Shown one piece after another: positions 41,010 to 54,095 of a stretch of 64,000 nt of DNA. How positions within the stretch are numbered: the stretch's first letter is position 1; every line of letters starts with the position of its first letter. The DNA is from Piscicola geometra (Eukaryota; Annelida; Clitellata; Hirudinida; Piscicolidae), in contig OX030960.1 of assembly GCA_943735955.1 (NCBI GenBank), forward strand, positions 9,017,788-9,081,787, in the 5' to 3' direction. The notes under the pieces are model-generated. The model ran no database searches. It was not told the origin of the DNA and saw only the letters and a program-made list of their open reading frames with translations. The position numbers were made by a program, and so were the translations under genes.

Positions 41010-41705
41010 AGAATAGCGACCACTTTTCTCTTCATACACTGACTTATAAAACGTATTTAATATTTTTGACGTTTTTTTGTATATTTGGAAAAGTCAGATT
41101 TATTTTTAATCAAAAAATCATTTATTTCCATTTTTAGTTCTATTTTATTTTCATGCTTAATAAAATGAGCCTTATATAGTGGCGTTTAACCCGAATGGCC
41201 TTCTAGTCCACTTGTGCTGCAAGTCTTATTTGTGCCTTTGAACCACTAAGTTGCACTAGAGCTTAAGACCTTGTATCATTGTTGCACTAGACCCTAAGAC
41301 ATTGCATCATTGCTCAAATTGCTTCAAATTGGCTCATGCTTTTTTCTTCCACATCGTGAAAATTCAATTTTTATTTAAACAAAATTTAAATCATTCATGT
41401 TGAATAAATCTCTTTTATTTAATTATTTTAAAAGTATATAATAATTTTTCAATAAATACTAAAATTAACCTTTAGCTTTTGGTTCAGTGTCCCAAACATT
41501 GTTTTTAAATGTAATCATGATTGGAAAGTGATAAGAAAAGCAGAAACTTTGACATTTGGACCAATAGAAAGAACTCTTTAAATGAAAATAAAAAAATTAA
41601 AATGAAAATCTAAATTTAGGTTTTTTTAAAATCAACAATTCCAATTTGAAAGCAAGATTCAGATCTCAAGCTGAGACCCGACATCAATTTTAAAAACATT
41701 AAACT
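41010..41705. other. 3' flank of the TMEM248-like gene and 5' flank of the oxidase gene
   Basis: It contains the AATAAA signal at 41,159 and a small imperfect direct duplication (TTGCACTAGA...AAGAC...GCATCATTG) at 41,250-41,315. The promoter of the oxidase must lie in or before this 700-base gap, since the upstream gene is on the same strand. Confidence 0.5.
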
Positions 41706-41710
41706 GCTGA

Positions 41711-44700
41711 ATGTCACAAGACAACCCAAACGATATAAACCCCATGACAATAATCCCACCCACAACACATCCCCTCTTGCAAGCTGAAAGGGACAAATGC
41801 TCCTTCGACAAAGAGTACCTGACGAATATTCTAGATGGAGGCGACTTCTTGACGCAGATGCGCAGAGAGGCTGAGGCCTTAGTGACGTCATTGCAGGAAA
41901 TCAAGCAGACGCCAAAGTATCACTTTCTTAGCCGGGAAGAGGTTTATGTGTGATTGTGCATTTATTAAAACTATCATTTATTTTTTTCATTCTTCATGAA
42001 AAATTGTTTTTTATTATTTTAGATAATAAATTGCCCACATGACAACGAACAAAGTCACCACTACCAACATCACATACAGGCATACACAGACTCTGTCAGG
42101 AAAGCAGCTCTGTTCATTCGTCTGCTGAAGCCCGGCTCTTGGTGGGCCAGTCCTGAGGCCTACTTCATGGGAAGGTGCATCTAAATAACAAATTCTGTTC
42201 TTATAAAAGTTATTTAAAAAGATTTAAAAGTAATCATGAAAATCGATTTAAAAAATTATAGCATGCCAATTTTGAAAACGCTTAACTCCAGATTTATTTT
42301 TCCGAACGAGTTGAACCCACTCACCCTACAAAACGCCATGGTCTGCCCGATGATCGAGTCGCAGGGGGACGAGGAGCAGAAGAAGCAATGGCTGCCTGAA
42401 ATGGAGGAATACAAAGTCTTCATGACATACGTCCAGACTGAGTTGGGCCATGGTTGGTAAGGGCTGGTTTGGTTGGCTAGAAGGAAAGGGAGAGGAAAGT
42501 TTAAAATCAATTGTTTTGGGGATTATTTTTCCTATTTTTATCAATAGTTTTCATAGGTTTTTGAAAATAATCATATTTTTTAAAATGTAGAATCACTCTC
42601 AATCGTCTCCTCCCCTTTCCAATCCACCCACACAGGCACCAACATAAGAGGCTTGGAAACCACTGCCACGTATGACCCTCGCACCCAGCACTTTGACCTT
42701 CACTCACCCACCCTCACCTCCACCAAGTGGTGGCCTGGAGGATGTTGGTGATGATGAATGTGCTAATGATGCTCTGAACCTCAAGAAAATAAATATATAT
42801 ATTGTTACTTTTTTTAAATAATGTTTCTTTTTCATCAAATCATTTGCAAAGTCTTGTTTATATGAAATTGCCATTTTTCTTCTTTTTATAACCACTAACA
42901 TCATCATCACCACCATCATCATCAGCACCAACCCATCATAATCAATACCGCCTCTGCAGTGGGCAAGACAGTGGACCACGCGATAGTGATGGCGAGGTTG
43001 CTGATAGGGGGGGCCGATAGGGGCGTCCATGCATTCGTCGTGCCCTTGAGGGACACCCAGACACACCGGGTCTTGCCAGGTACATTGTCACTTGTGTAAT
43101 GATGATGATTTTTTTTATAGTCTTTATTGATCACGGTTTGACAGACGCAGGCCATTATACATGTTGCAATGTTACATGATGATGATGATGAGGGTGGGGA
43201 TGATGAAGAAGACATCTATATAACCTTTCATACACATATATTTATAAGCGTATGAGACAACAACACCACCTTTCACTCACCCACCTTCCTTCTAGCATAC
43301 ACCCCACCCACCAGGCCTCACCATAGGCGACATAGGACCAAAGTTTGGCTTCGAAAGTGTCGACAATGGCTTCCTAAGGTTCCACCACTACCAACTTCCC
43401 AGGAGAAACATGCTAATGGGACATGCACAGGTACTCATGCATATACACACATACACGCACACACTCACACATAACACACCCATTCATAGGTACACCCTGA
43501 TGGCACGTACACCACCAACGTCACAAAGAAGTCAAGTAAGCTATCTTACGGGTGGGTAGCAGCAGCAGTAGTAGTAGTAGTAGTAGTGATGTGAGCCTAT
43601 TAAATTAAATCTTCATTTCCGGTATAACTTTTTATCATCATCATAAAAATCTTCTCCGTCATCATTATCATCATACATGGACAAAAATAATCGCCAAAAT
43701 GGCCGCCGTCTTCTTGGAAACCAGGTCAATGGTGCTGGTCAGGTCGATGCTGGTGTACGAGGGCGCGTGCTCATTGGCGCAGGCCGTCACCATAGCAACC
43801 AGGTACAGCTGCATCAGACGACAGTCCGAATACGAGCCTGGGTGGGTGTTGCGTTCTATTTTATGATTGGTTGCGCGTTTAATTAATTTTTACGAATAAT
43901 GTTAATAATAATAATTATTATTATTATTAATTATGAAATAACAATAATAATGATATTAAAAATGTAAACACATAATAATAATAGTTATAGCAATAATAAA
44001 AGTAATAACACATTACCACCACGACCGCAGCAAGGAAGAGCCTCAGATCATAGTCTACCAGGCGCAGCAGCAGCAGCTCTTCTGCCAACTCGCAGCCGCC
44101 TACTGCTTCCTGGTGGCTGGCTTCAAGCTGCGACAGGCCTACTTCAACGTCAGATATGACGTCATGCGAGGAAACCTCGAGACGCTGCCTGAGGTGCCAT
44201 TGAAGACATCGGCATCACCTCTTCTTCCATTATATAAATCTATTTATATTATTATTAATTTTTATCACTATTATAATTTTTACTCCGTTCTAGAACATTC
44301 TTGTTCCACTGTTTGAGTCTCTCACAGTAATTCCTTTCTCCATTTCCTCGCCCTCCTCCACACTCACAAAACCAAAACAAACCCAGCGGCCAACCGACCG
44401 ACCCACCCACAACCACAACATCAGCTGCACGCCTCATCGGCGGGTCTGAAGGCGCTGACGCTGGACGAGGCGCAGGAGGGCATCGGTGTTTGCAGGCTCT
44501 TGTGCGGTGGCCATGGATACTCCTCGGCATCCAACTTCCCTAAGCTCTTCACCCAGGTCGGTGAGGGAGTTATGTTTTACGTTCATTTTATTTTTTTAAA
44601 TTTTTGCTCGCTTTGCCCAAACGCTTTCTTTCATCAATTTTTTCCTGCTTTGTGAATTTTCGTTGTTTATTTAAGTTTTAAGTTTCAGTTTATCCAACTC

Positions 44701-46482
44701 CCCTTTAGTCTCTCTTTCATCACCTTCTCTCTCTTTGACGCTCCATCAATCACCATCCTCCATTAGACCGCTGCAGCTTGCACTTATGAAGGCATCCATC
44801 CAGTCCTCAACCTGCAAACAGCTAGGTGCTTCATCATCATCATCAGCACCATCATCGTTATCAGTATCATCACCATCCAAATTCAAATCAACTTAGTCCA
44901 TCATCAAAGCATCTTCCATCTTTCATCCTCCCCGCAATCCAGGTATTTAGTGAAAGTCTACAAAGACTCAGCATCATCATCATCATCACCAGAGTCAAGT
45001 ACGGCATATATAACTACAAGAAGGGGAAAAGCAGGAAAGTTCACTTTTCCCTTCCTCCACCATGACCTGGTCTCCATGTTTGAACTCAGGTCAATTATGT
45101 GAGTAGAAAAGCGCTTTATTCTTTATTTTTTATGAATTTTCAAATGATTTTATTCACTATCATTAAAACTATCATCATCATCATCACTACCACCACCAAG
45201 GCACATCTCCAAGGCAACAAGCAAGCTGGATGATTGGTTGGAAGTAGGTCGACCCTACCACGAGGCCTGGAACCTCGCGTCACTCGACCTCATTAAAGCC
45301 GCACAGGTTCATCATCATCATCGCCATCATTATCATCATCATGCCACCAGCTCCATCATCACTACCATCATCACCACCATCATCACTACCATCATCACTA
45401 CCGTCATCACCACCATCATCACCACCATCATCACCACCATCATCACCACCATCATCACCACCATCATCACCACCATCATCACTACCGTCATCACCACCAT
45501 CATCACCACCACCCAGGCTCACACTCATGTCTTCCTGGTGAGTTGCTTCAATGATAAGTTGCAGCAGGTGAAGGAGGAGAGGCGGTGTGTCTACGGGGTG
45601 AGTTCTTTGGGAGATTCCTCATTCATGAAAACTTTCATTCATCATTTTCAAATGCACATGACTGAATACGAATATTTAATAATTTATTATAATTATACGA
45701 AATGCATATTAATCACGCGTCGTTACCTTTAGGTATTTTATTTTGAATATCAATGAAGCGCTTGATTAATCAATAAAACGACCGTTACCAAGGTGATGAG
45801 TGCCTTATACGAGTTGTACGCCTTGAAGACACTTGTGCAACATGCCGCTGACTTTGTCGAGGTGGGTGGTGGTGGTGGTGGAGGGATGGACGGTGCAGAA
45901 AGGGAGGAATTAATGGATGGAGAAGAATAAATGGATAAATCAATTATTTATGAAAGTTTTAGTCGCTGAAAGAGATCTTGAAATGCCGTGATGGCGAGAA
46001 CGTGGTGGTCGAGACGGATACACACGGACACACACGGACACACACATGCTTTCGCTTCTAAGTTTCTTTTCATTCATCTTACAAACTAATTCAATGCAGG
46101 CTTGTGGCGTGACTTTCGAGCAATTAGATTCGTGCAGAAGGCGTATTGAAGAGCTATTGGTCGAAATCAGACCACAAGCCGTCTCATTGGTTGATGCCTT
46201 CGAGTTTCCTGATCTCCTATTGGACAGTTGTCTGGGTAGGTTTGATGGAAGAGTGTACGAAGCACTCTATGATTGGGCAAGCAAATCTCCTCTCAACCAT
46301 TCAGAGGTGAGCTTTGAACCTTGTGAATGTTTAGAAATTGTAGAGTAAAAAACGATTATTATTGCAAGTTATTATTTCTATTGTTATTGTTGACCTTATG
46401 AAAGTCATCTTTTCCCCAACAGGTCCACCCTTCCATCAAACATCTTAAACCGCAAGTTACGGACCTCAAAGCAAAGCTGTGA
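41711..46482 (+). CDS. ACOX1: Peroxisomal acyl-coenzyme A oxidase
   Basis: This enzyme oxidises acyl-CoA to 2-trans-enoyl-CoA with FAD, producing hydrogen peroxide, in the first step of peroxisomal beta-oxidation. Seventeen exons join in phase: 41711-41941, 42080-42174, 42292-42452, 42636-42743, 42960-43079, 43315-43430, 43490-43551, 43725-43841, 44031-44193, 44425-44556, 44767-44825, 44943-45098, 45201-45306, 45517-45597, 45793-45861, 46100-46306, 46423-46482. They encode 680 residues (660 in human ACOX1). Family blocks are collinear: [67 protein letters not shown] with the catalytic glutamate, and VDAFEF. The C terminus AKL is a peroxisomal targeting signal of type 1. A TGA lies directly before the start ATG. 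Exon 12 carries a serine run from a TCA repeat. Human-type isoform assignment (ACOX1 rather than ACOX2 or 3) is inferred. Confidence 0.93.
45307..45516. repeat. Intron made almost entirely of CATCAC repeats
   Basis: Between oxidase exons 13 and 14 the whole intron is (CATCATCACCAC)n-type simple sequence. The following acceptor is CACCACCCAG, so the repeat itself supplies the pyrimidine-containing tract. All frames read through it (Ile/Thr, Ser/Pro, Asp/Gly). Confidence 0.92.
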
Positions 46483-48650
46483 TGACAATAATCAACGTAA
46501 TTATGTGATAATGTTACATGAGTTAAATTATGATTTTTGAATTTTTACAAATTATTCTGCGTTTTCTGCTCTTTTTGGAAGCAGGCGAATATTTCTGATA
46601 TTACAAATTTCCATTTCAATCACGTTTTAAAAGTTAAAAAGTTTTCGTTTTATTTTCTGTTTTTTTATGAAACTTATTATCATGAATGTTTGTATAGAAT
46701 CCGCAATAGTTATTTTCATGGCATAAGGGGAAATAATATAAATAATTAGTTACTAATTATTAGTATAATAATAATAATTTCAAAAAGTGGTTAGCTTCAG
46801 GTTAAAATTTATTTTTTTAAATAAATATAATTTCTCGTCATTCAGAAGCTCTAGAAATAAAAATTATAAAGTGAAAAATAGCATATTACACACAGAGATT
46901 TACGGCACAAAAACTTTTTAAACCAACTAATGTAAATTCTAATTTTTGAAAAAAAATTCATTGTTTTAAATGATTTTATTGAAATAGAAAATAAGCTTTC
47001 AATGTTTGGTGCTTTAGTGTTTCAAAAAACATTAAAAAGTAGAATTTGTTGTTTAAAAATATAACAAGTTTAAAAAATTGTTAAAACAAATAGCAAAAAC
47101 TATATGTATTTATAAAAGTATTAATCTTAAAAATTACTTTTAAACAAGTAAATACTTTTTTCATGAATATTAATTTTTAGAATGAGGTCAATTATGCACA
47201 GTTTGTAAAACATTAAAATCATTCAAACAAGATAATGAAACAAATTTGAATTTCTCAACTCAATGATTTTCTGTTTTTTTTAATCGGAAAATTTTTCAAT
47301 TTATATTCGTTAAAAAAATTAATCTTTTAGGAATATTTCTTACAATTTCTTGAAACGAAACGAAACCTTTTAGAATGAAAATATTATACATTGTCTCAAT
47401 TCAATCATTTATTGAGTAAATTTTGTTCATTTTATCTAAATGTAATCGTGAATATATAACCAAAAATAGAAACCCTTTGTGGGTAATTTAAGAAGTTTAA
47501 TACATCTTTTAAATAATTTTAATTGTTATTTAATATTGCCATTTTAAAAATGTCTTATGGCCTTGAAGTGTGCCGAATATGCGTTAATATTGGTTAAACA
47601 TATAATAAACATGGGTTTGCTATAAAACTGTATTTGGTACAGTTGATCTTTGTCTTTTCTACCCTCATGGCAGGGTAAAAATTATCGCAGACGCCAACTC
47701 TTCATCTTCTGAACCATAATTCATAAATTCTCACTTTAAAAAAAATTCTTGATAATATTTAATTCTTTTTTTAAAAAAAGCATTTGTTTTGAATTGTCTA
47801 GACTTTGCAGTCTAGACATATGCATATATCCTGAAGACACATATACCATCGACATATAATGCATTCACACTAGCAAGGCGAGCTTTAAACGTTTTTAAAA
47901 TATTTTACAAATGACAGTTTTTTAAGATTTTAATTTCATGCAGTTTTATTATAATTTTGTAATTAAGCAATGAAATTCTGAAAGAATGCGAGCCGAAATT
48001 CTAAAGTAATATAGAGTATTTTAAAAATTGTTTACGATTTATTTCTAAAATTTCTAAATCCGGTTTTGACAACTGACACACTTAAACTATCCAGGATGAA
48101 TTCTGAGCGCCTGGATGAATCTTGTTTGAAAGGTTATTTGAATTAATAGGACATGTCTTGTCTAGACACTTTTTGTTTCAGTACACTTACGTTAGACCAA
48201 AGTTTTGCTGCCAATATATATTATGAAGACCGAAGGCATTTAAAATAGTGAAGTTAGTATCCAAGTCATGTTTCCAATGCACTTTTAAAGAATAATTTGT
48301 TGCTTAATAAAAAGGAAATAGTTCAGAAATATCAAACCTAGATAATAATGAATCAATCATTAAACATTTACATTTGAGTTGGCTTTAACTTTGAAGTGAG
48401 GTTTAATTATTTTTATTTAGAATTATAATAAGTTTTATAATTTTATGATTTTAAACAATTTAATTAGTGAAGTTGAAAGTAGCTTCAGTTTGATAAACAT
48501 TTTAAATAACAGGATTTTAACTTACAAATCTGATTTCAGTAAATATTATTGTAATTACTAAAAACCAATATTTTTGGTAATTATTAAATCTGAACAATCA
48601 TTATGTGTATAAGTATTATATTTTTCAATTAAATAATTTTATTTTTCTTG
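46483..48650. other. Intergenic, no gene seen
   Basis: AT-rich sequence. AATAAA at 46,820 could be the oxidase polyadenylation signal. A small palindromic doublet, GTCTAGAC, occurs twice around 47,795-47,815, and a third copy lies near 48,164. No coding exon was recognised; the promoter and any untranslated exon of the next gene are presumably here. Confidence 0.5.
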
Positions 48651-48679
48651 ACAGAGATGCAAGGGCTGTAGTGAAGACC

Positions 48680-51600
48680 ATGAGTGGTCAGAGTCTTGTT
48701 AAAAGCATCACCAAGATATTCAGTCGTCGTGGAAACAACAACAACACTCATACCAATGATACAAATAACAATACTAAGAATAACACAAACAATAATTTCA
48801 GCAACAACATCACCAATGGCTACATGAATGGCAAGACAATCTGTAGCAGTCTCACTGGTAAGAATGTCATTGATGATGACGAAGGAAGCTTCAGTAAGGG
48901 GGTGTTGTCTGGAGAGGGAGATAGTCAGGGGGATGGAGGGAAGAAAGGATGGATGAAAGCAAGAGGAGAGGATGAGAAGATGAGTGAACGACTGAAGAAT
49001 GCAGCAGATGGTTGTTGCAGTTGTTGCTTCAACGTTACAAAGAGTCACCAAAATGCCAGCAAGATGGAGGCATATCAGCACGTCAACAAGAAGATGTTGT
49101 CTGTCAATTCGATTGACAACTCTGAAGTATTCGACCCCAAAAACCCAAACAACAACACAAGTAATTGTTGTTGGAAGAGAAAAGGAAAGAATAAAGTAAG
49201 AAAAAGGTGTTCAGCTGCTGCCAAAAATACTGGAGTAAACAACAACAATAGCAACAAGTCTACCACTAGCAACACTTTTACTACAGCTACTAAAACTATT
49301 ACTACTACTACTCTTACTACTACTACTACTACTACTTCTACTACTACTACTACTACTACTCCTTCTACTACTTCTACAACTACTACTAGTACTACTTCTG
49401 GGGCTGGTTTGTTGGCTGGTGGCTTTGACTCTCCATTCTTGCCAGACGTCATTCCGATAGTAGGAACAATCCAATGCAGTAATGAGATTGATGCCAACAA
49501 TACTAAGAATAAAAAGAACGACATTAATAATAATAATAACAACAGTCACCACCATAGCAACGACGACGACAACAACAATGTTGTAAGAGGTGGTCATAGC
49601 TATCCATCCCACACTACAACAACAACAACGACAACAACCTTCTTTGACTCCAAGCACAGAGGCTTGCCACGGCGGAGGGATGTTGTTGATGTGTGCAGTT
49701 GCCATGATTGTATGTTCTCGCCTTTTGCTAGCAAAGGGAATACAAATAATAAGGTCAACAACAACAACAACAACAACAACAGTAATAATGATAGCAATGG
49801 CAGGAATACTTGCACCAATCACAGAAGTAGTAATGATACAAGCAGATCTTCAATTTATCACAAAATCTTCCCGAAAGCGCACAAACCTTCAGACGATAAT
49901 AGATATGGAAACGATGATGATGACGATGATGAGCATGATGATGATGATGATGGCGGTGGTGATGAGGAGGATGATGATAATGATATTGAGAATAGCTGTT
50001 TGGGTTACAATGGTTCGATTGGAAGAGATGAGGAGGAGGATGACGATGAGGATGATGAGGAAGAAGAAGATGAGGATCGCTTGTTGATTTATAATAAATG
50101 CAACAAGTCCAAAAAATGGCAAAAATTCAAAGATAAATGCATAAAAATTAACAACAACAACAATAATAAGAATAATAATAATAATAATACAAATGAAGAC
50201 AAAAACATATCAAAGGTAATAGAAAAATTAATTTTGACAATAAATTTTAAGCGATATTCAGTGTTGAAAGCTTTTCACAGACTTTTGTGCTTCACTGTTA
50301 TTCCAATCAAATTTATGTTTTTATCGCTCCCATTTATCTATAAATTCTTTTAACTCTATTTTTTATGCTCTTTTTTCATAATTTGTTTTTTATGTCTTTT
50401 TCTCCGTATATATATCTTTTTATTTGCATTTAGTGCGTCAGCAACCCATTATAGGAGCACCCCTTCGTTTCTCGTCTTTTCATAAGAACCAGGTTTCTCC
50501 AAGGTTCTTTGTGTGTGTGCTTTGTGCTCGTCTTTATCTCTTTTATATTCTCTTTTTAAATATTATTTCAAATGGCGGCTGTAAGGAGGTGTTGAAAGTG
50601 CCTAAGTTTCGGACCAAATTATGAGTGGTGTCAGGCAGAGCTGTGTTCGTTTTAGCTCTGAGCAAGATTCGAGATTGGCACACTGTGCAGACTCGGAAAA
50701 GTGGGATGTTGCTGGGAGATGTCTTACAGGTGAACAACTCAAAATTAGAAAGATATTCTAAATTTACAAAAAAGTTTGTAACCGAAAACCACTGAAAAGA
50801 GACTGCCTCAATCTTTCCTCTGGTGGAGTTTTCGCTCTGCCCTCCCGGGAGTCGTTGTGCACTGCATGAGTCGTTGTGCACTGCATGAGTCGTTGTGCAC
50901 TGCATGAGTCGTTGTGCACTGAGTGTGAGTTGTGAGTGCACTGCATGAGTTGTGAGTGCACTGCATGAGTTGTGAGTGCACTGCATGAGTTGTGAGTGCA
51001 CTGCATGAGTTGTGAGTGCACTGCATGAGTTGTGAGTGCACTGCATGAGTTGTGAGTGCACTGCATGAGTTGGGAGTGCACTGCATGAGTTGTGAGTGCA
51101 CTGCATGAGTTGTGAGTGCACTGCATGAGTTGTGAGTGCACTGCATGAGTTGTGAGTGCACTGCATGAGTTGTGAGTGCACTGCATGAGTTGTGAGTGCA
51201 CTGCATGAGTTGTGAGTGCACTGCATGAGTTGGGAGTGCACTGCATGAGTTGGGAGTGCACTGTGGTTCATACCGGAAGCCAGTGCTGCGACGCAGGCAT
51301 GCAGTCCTCTTAGTTCGGCGTCTGTCGCATTGCAGGTTGGAACTCTGCTGCCAGAAAGTTACAAAATGTTTGTCCGAAAATATGGAGAGATAATGCAGAA
51401 AAATCTGACGTGAAGGGGTGGTTTTATTGCCAGAGCTGAGTGCATGAAAATATAAGACGTTTCATTCTACCTAGGCGTATGAGGATGTAGGTTTATTTTG
51501 TAAAATGAGCCTGAATGATGATGATGATGATGATGACGACGATGATGATGATGATGATAGGTAATTTCAAAAACTCAAAGCTTAATGATAACTTTTTTGT

Positions 51601-52581
51601 TTAAAGTTATTTTCAAATGTTAAAACAACTTGCATAAACTGTAAGTCTTCCTCACAGTCAGGTGACGTCAGGAGGTGTTGTGAGCACTGTCATCGTCGCA
51701 GAGGAACCCAGCAACACTTAGTCGGGCAACAACCACAACTACATCACCAACAACCACAACTACATCAACAACCACATTTACATCAACAACCACAACTACA
51801 TCAACAACTATATCAACAACAGCAACTACATCAACAACAAAACTTTCATGCAAGCAATACTCCTTTTATAAAACTCAAGCGAAACAACAAAAACGTAAAA
51901 GACAACAAAAAAGATTCTAAAAATAGTTTTTTTGTGAGTAACCACAACAGCAACAGCAGCCACCACACAACAACTACAAAAAAACTTGATCATATCAATT
52001 CGTCCACTTTTGAAAAGCAACACCCCAGAAGCAGATCCACCACCAATAGTGCAACATCTATCAGCACAAACGACACCCGAGGTGTGGTCAATCCACACCC
52101 ACCCCCTCATCACATCAGCCATGGGTCGCACCACCCCTCATTCAACCACCATTCCACCACCACCACCAGCATGCGCCCATCCCACGTCTGCCCCCTCCTG
52201 AACCCTTTCTCGATCCTGATCCAGCCACACAACCTCACGTCAGACCTTTCAAGCACTTTTCAAAAAGAAAACCGCCAGAAATTATCTACCACAAGCCACC
52301 ATGAAACGTCTTCTAACTACAACAACAACTACAACGCCACCGCCTACAACAACAACAACAACAACTCGACCACACCCGGTTTACCAACGCCGTCCACCAC
52401 CACATCTCGCCCACCCACCATCTCGCCCAACTTTCCCTCATCGGTGAGAATTTCATTTGACGGAGAGGAGGGTCGCCAGGCGAACATCAGCCGCCTACGT
52501 TCGCTCAACCGTTCAAAGGCGACCGACTCGTTCTTCGTAGCGCCCAACAAAACTATCGCTCATGTCCTTGCAGCCACTTGA
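48680..52581 (+). CDS. Unrecognised Asn/Thr/Asp-rich protein in four exons
   Basis: Four exons join with matching phases: 48655-50215 (after a TTTCTTGACAG acceptor; first ATG at 48,680), 50442-50492, 50639-50729 and 51662-52581 ending in TGA. The product from that ATG would be 865 residues. It starts MSGQSLVKSITKIFSRRG, then has Asn runs, a threonine run (about 49,260-49,400), an acidic Asp/Glu tract (49,910-50,075), a short Cys-containing stretch around the last junction (CLTGDVRRCCEHCHRRRG), a Gln/His part, and a less biased end with VRISFDGEEGRQANISRLRS. No catalytic domain or membrane segment is visible. Long open frames plus phase-compatible joins support a gene; the acceptor of exon 3 is weak, and untranslated or coding exons before 48,655 are possible. 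I do not recognise the family. Confidence 0.6.
50852..51262. repeat. 20-bp minisatellite, very homogeneous
   Basis: About 17 copies of the 20-base unit GTGAGTGCACTGCATGAGTT run from about 50,923 to 51,262, with only a few T-to-G changes. They are preceded by four copies of a 19-base relative, CGTTGTGCACTGCATGAGT. It lies in the last intron of the Asn-rich gene. Minus-strand frames of about 240 codons (HSQLMQCT-type) are artefacts. Confidence 0.96.
51514..51560. repeat. (GAT)n microsatellite
   Basis: Short GATGATGATG tract with GAC interruptions inside the last intron of the Asn-rich gene. Confidence 0.9.
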
Positions 52582-53352
52582 TTGATGATGATGTGGTTTT
52601 GGTGGTTGTTGTGGGTGGGGTTGTTGTGATGGTGGTGTTGTTGTGATGGATGGTACTTGGTGGACGTGGGTGTTGCTGTTGTGTTGGTGTTTTTTTGTGT
52701 TTGTTGTGGCAGAGACTGGCATTTCATCGGTTTTCGGGGTAGTTGTGATGCTTGTTGGGGAGGCTGTTGTAGATTTAATCAGTGTCGAGTCAACAATCAT
52801 ATGCCATTTTATGATCGTCATCACTTCTATTATTTATGCCAGAATTTAAAGTCTTTTATCAAATTCATGTCTCATTCATCATCACGTCTCTCTTCACCTT
52901 ATCACTCTTCTTCTGTCAATCACTCTGTCACTTCATCACCACCCTTATCCCTATCATCATCATCATCATCATCTCACACCACAAACTTTATGAGAATGAT
53001 CATCATTACTGCAAACTTCATCATCATCACAACTCCAGTAGGCACTCATTATCTTAATCGTATTATTTATTGCTCGACTGGCATTACGAGGGTGAACCTA
53101 GTTCCGATGGCGATCCAGACGCACACATACTCACACACAGACACACACACACAAACACACACAGACACACACACACATCACCTTTTCACCAACAAATATC
53201 ATGCCATCCAAGCTTGCAAGCGACCTCCCACTACAACCTCTCCTACAAGTGCATGTATGCATGCGCCAGAATTAATGAATATTAAATAATTAATTGTTGA
53301 AAATTATCCGCTATATCTGAGTTCTATTATACCGTGACGTAGGCTTTTACAT

Positions 53353-53587
53353 GAGTAGACATTCGTCTTCTTGTGTCTCTTGCCTTTACAGATTTCCCTC
53401 CTCGCCTGCTTCATTTCCCCGCCAAATCTCAGTGCTATCGTCATTTTGCCTGGACGGGAATGGAAACTCCCGACAAATAGCGCATCGCCTGGTGGCTGGC
53501 AGCGAGGAGAGGGCTGTGGCAGCGAGGAGAGGACTGTGGCAGCGCCTCGTGACAGCAAGAAGCGCCATCAGAAGCGAATGTCTACTC
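53353..53587. mobile_element. Possible MITE-like element with 13-bp terminal inverted repeats
   Basis: GAGTAGACATTCG at 53,353-53,365 is the perfect reverse complement of CGAATGTCTACTC at 53,575-53,587. The 209 bases between are more GC-rich than their surroundings and contain an internal tandem duplication of a GCAGCGAGGAGAGG unit near 53,495-53,545. There is no transposase and no clear target-site duplication, so the call is tentative; a chance pair of inverted words is possible. Confidence 0.35.
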
Positions 53588-53939
53588 GTGTTAGAGCCAC
53601 GTCGAAGTGCTAATAGCTGGGTATCATAACGGTAATAATGTTAATAAATCGACAGGCATTATGAATCGTCTACTTCTCCTCAATGCATAAGAAGACACAA
53701 TTGCATCATGGCAATGGCACATCAGAGCACTTTATTTCTTAATAAGTATTATCGGTATTATTATTATTATTATTGTTATGATACATGTTAAATGTTACTA
53801 TTTTAAACTCTTAGTTCTATAGTACCGTAATTGTTTTTGTAATTTTATGGTATAATACGTGATTAAATGGTATTCTGTATGTGTACGCTACTACTACTTC
53901 TAGAAATACTTCAACTACTATTATAAATAATACTATTAC

Positions 53940-53957
53940 TACTAATACTTATACTTA

Positions 53958-54010
<53 letters not shown>

Positions 54011-54095
54011 TTACTACTACTACTATTACTTCTACTATTACTTCTACTATTACTTCTACTATTACTTCTACTATTACTTCTACTAATACAATTAC
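53940..54095. repeat. (ACT)n followed by a TTCTACTATTAC repeat
   Basis: A pure ACT tract of about 60 bases passes into a 12-base unit, ACTTCTACTATT, repeated about five times. Confidence 0.92.

Noticed and set aside
45961..46030. Possible extra oxidase exon after exon 15
   Set aside because: It follows an AG and is open, but the family alignment is continuous and of exactly the right length when exon 15 is joined directly to 46,100.
41711..46482. Horizontal transfer of the oxidase
   Set aside because: It has 17 spliceosomal exons with local-style CAT-rich introns and a normal animal-type sequence.
50543..51271. 242-codon minus-strand frame
   Set aside because: It is produced by the 20-bp array, which cycles through three frames of the same repeat.
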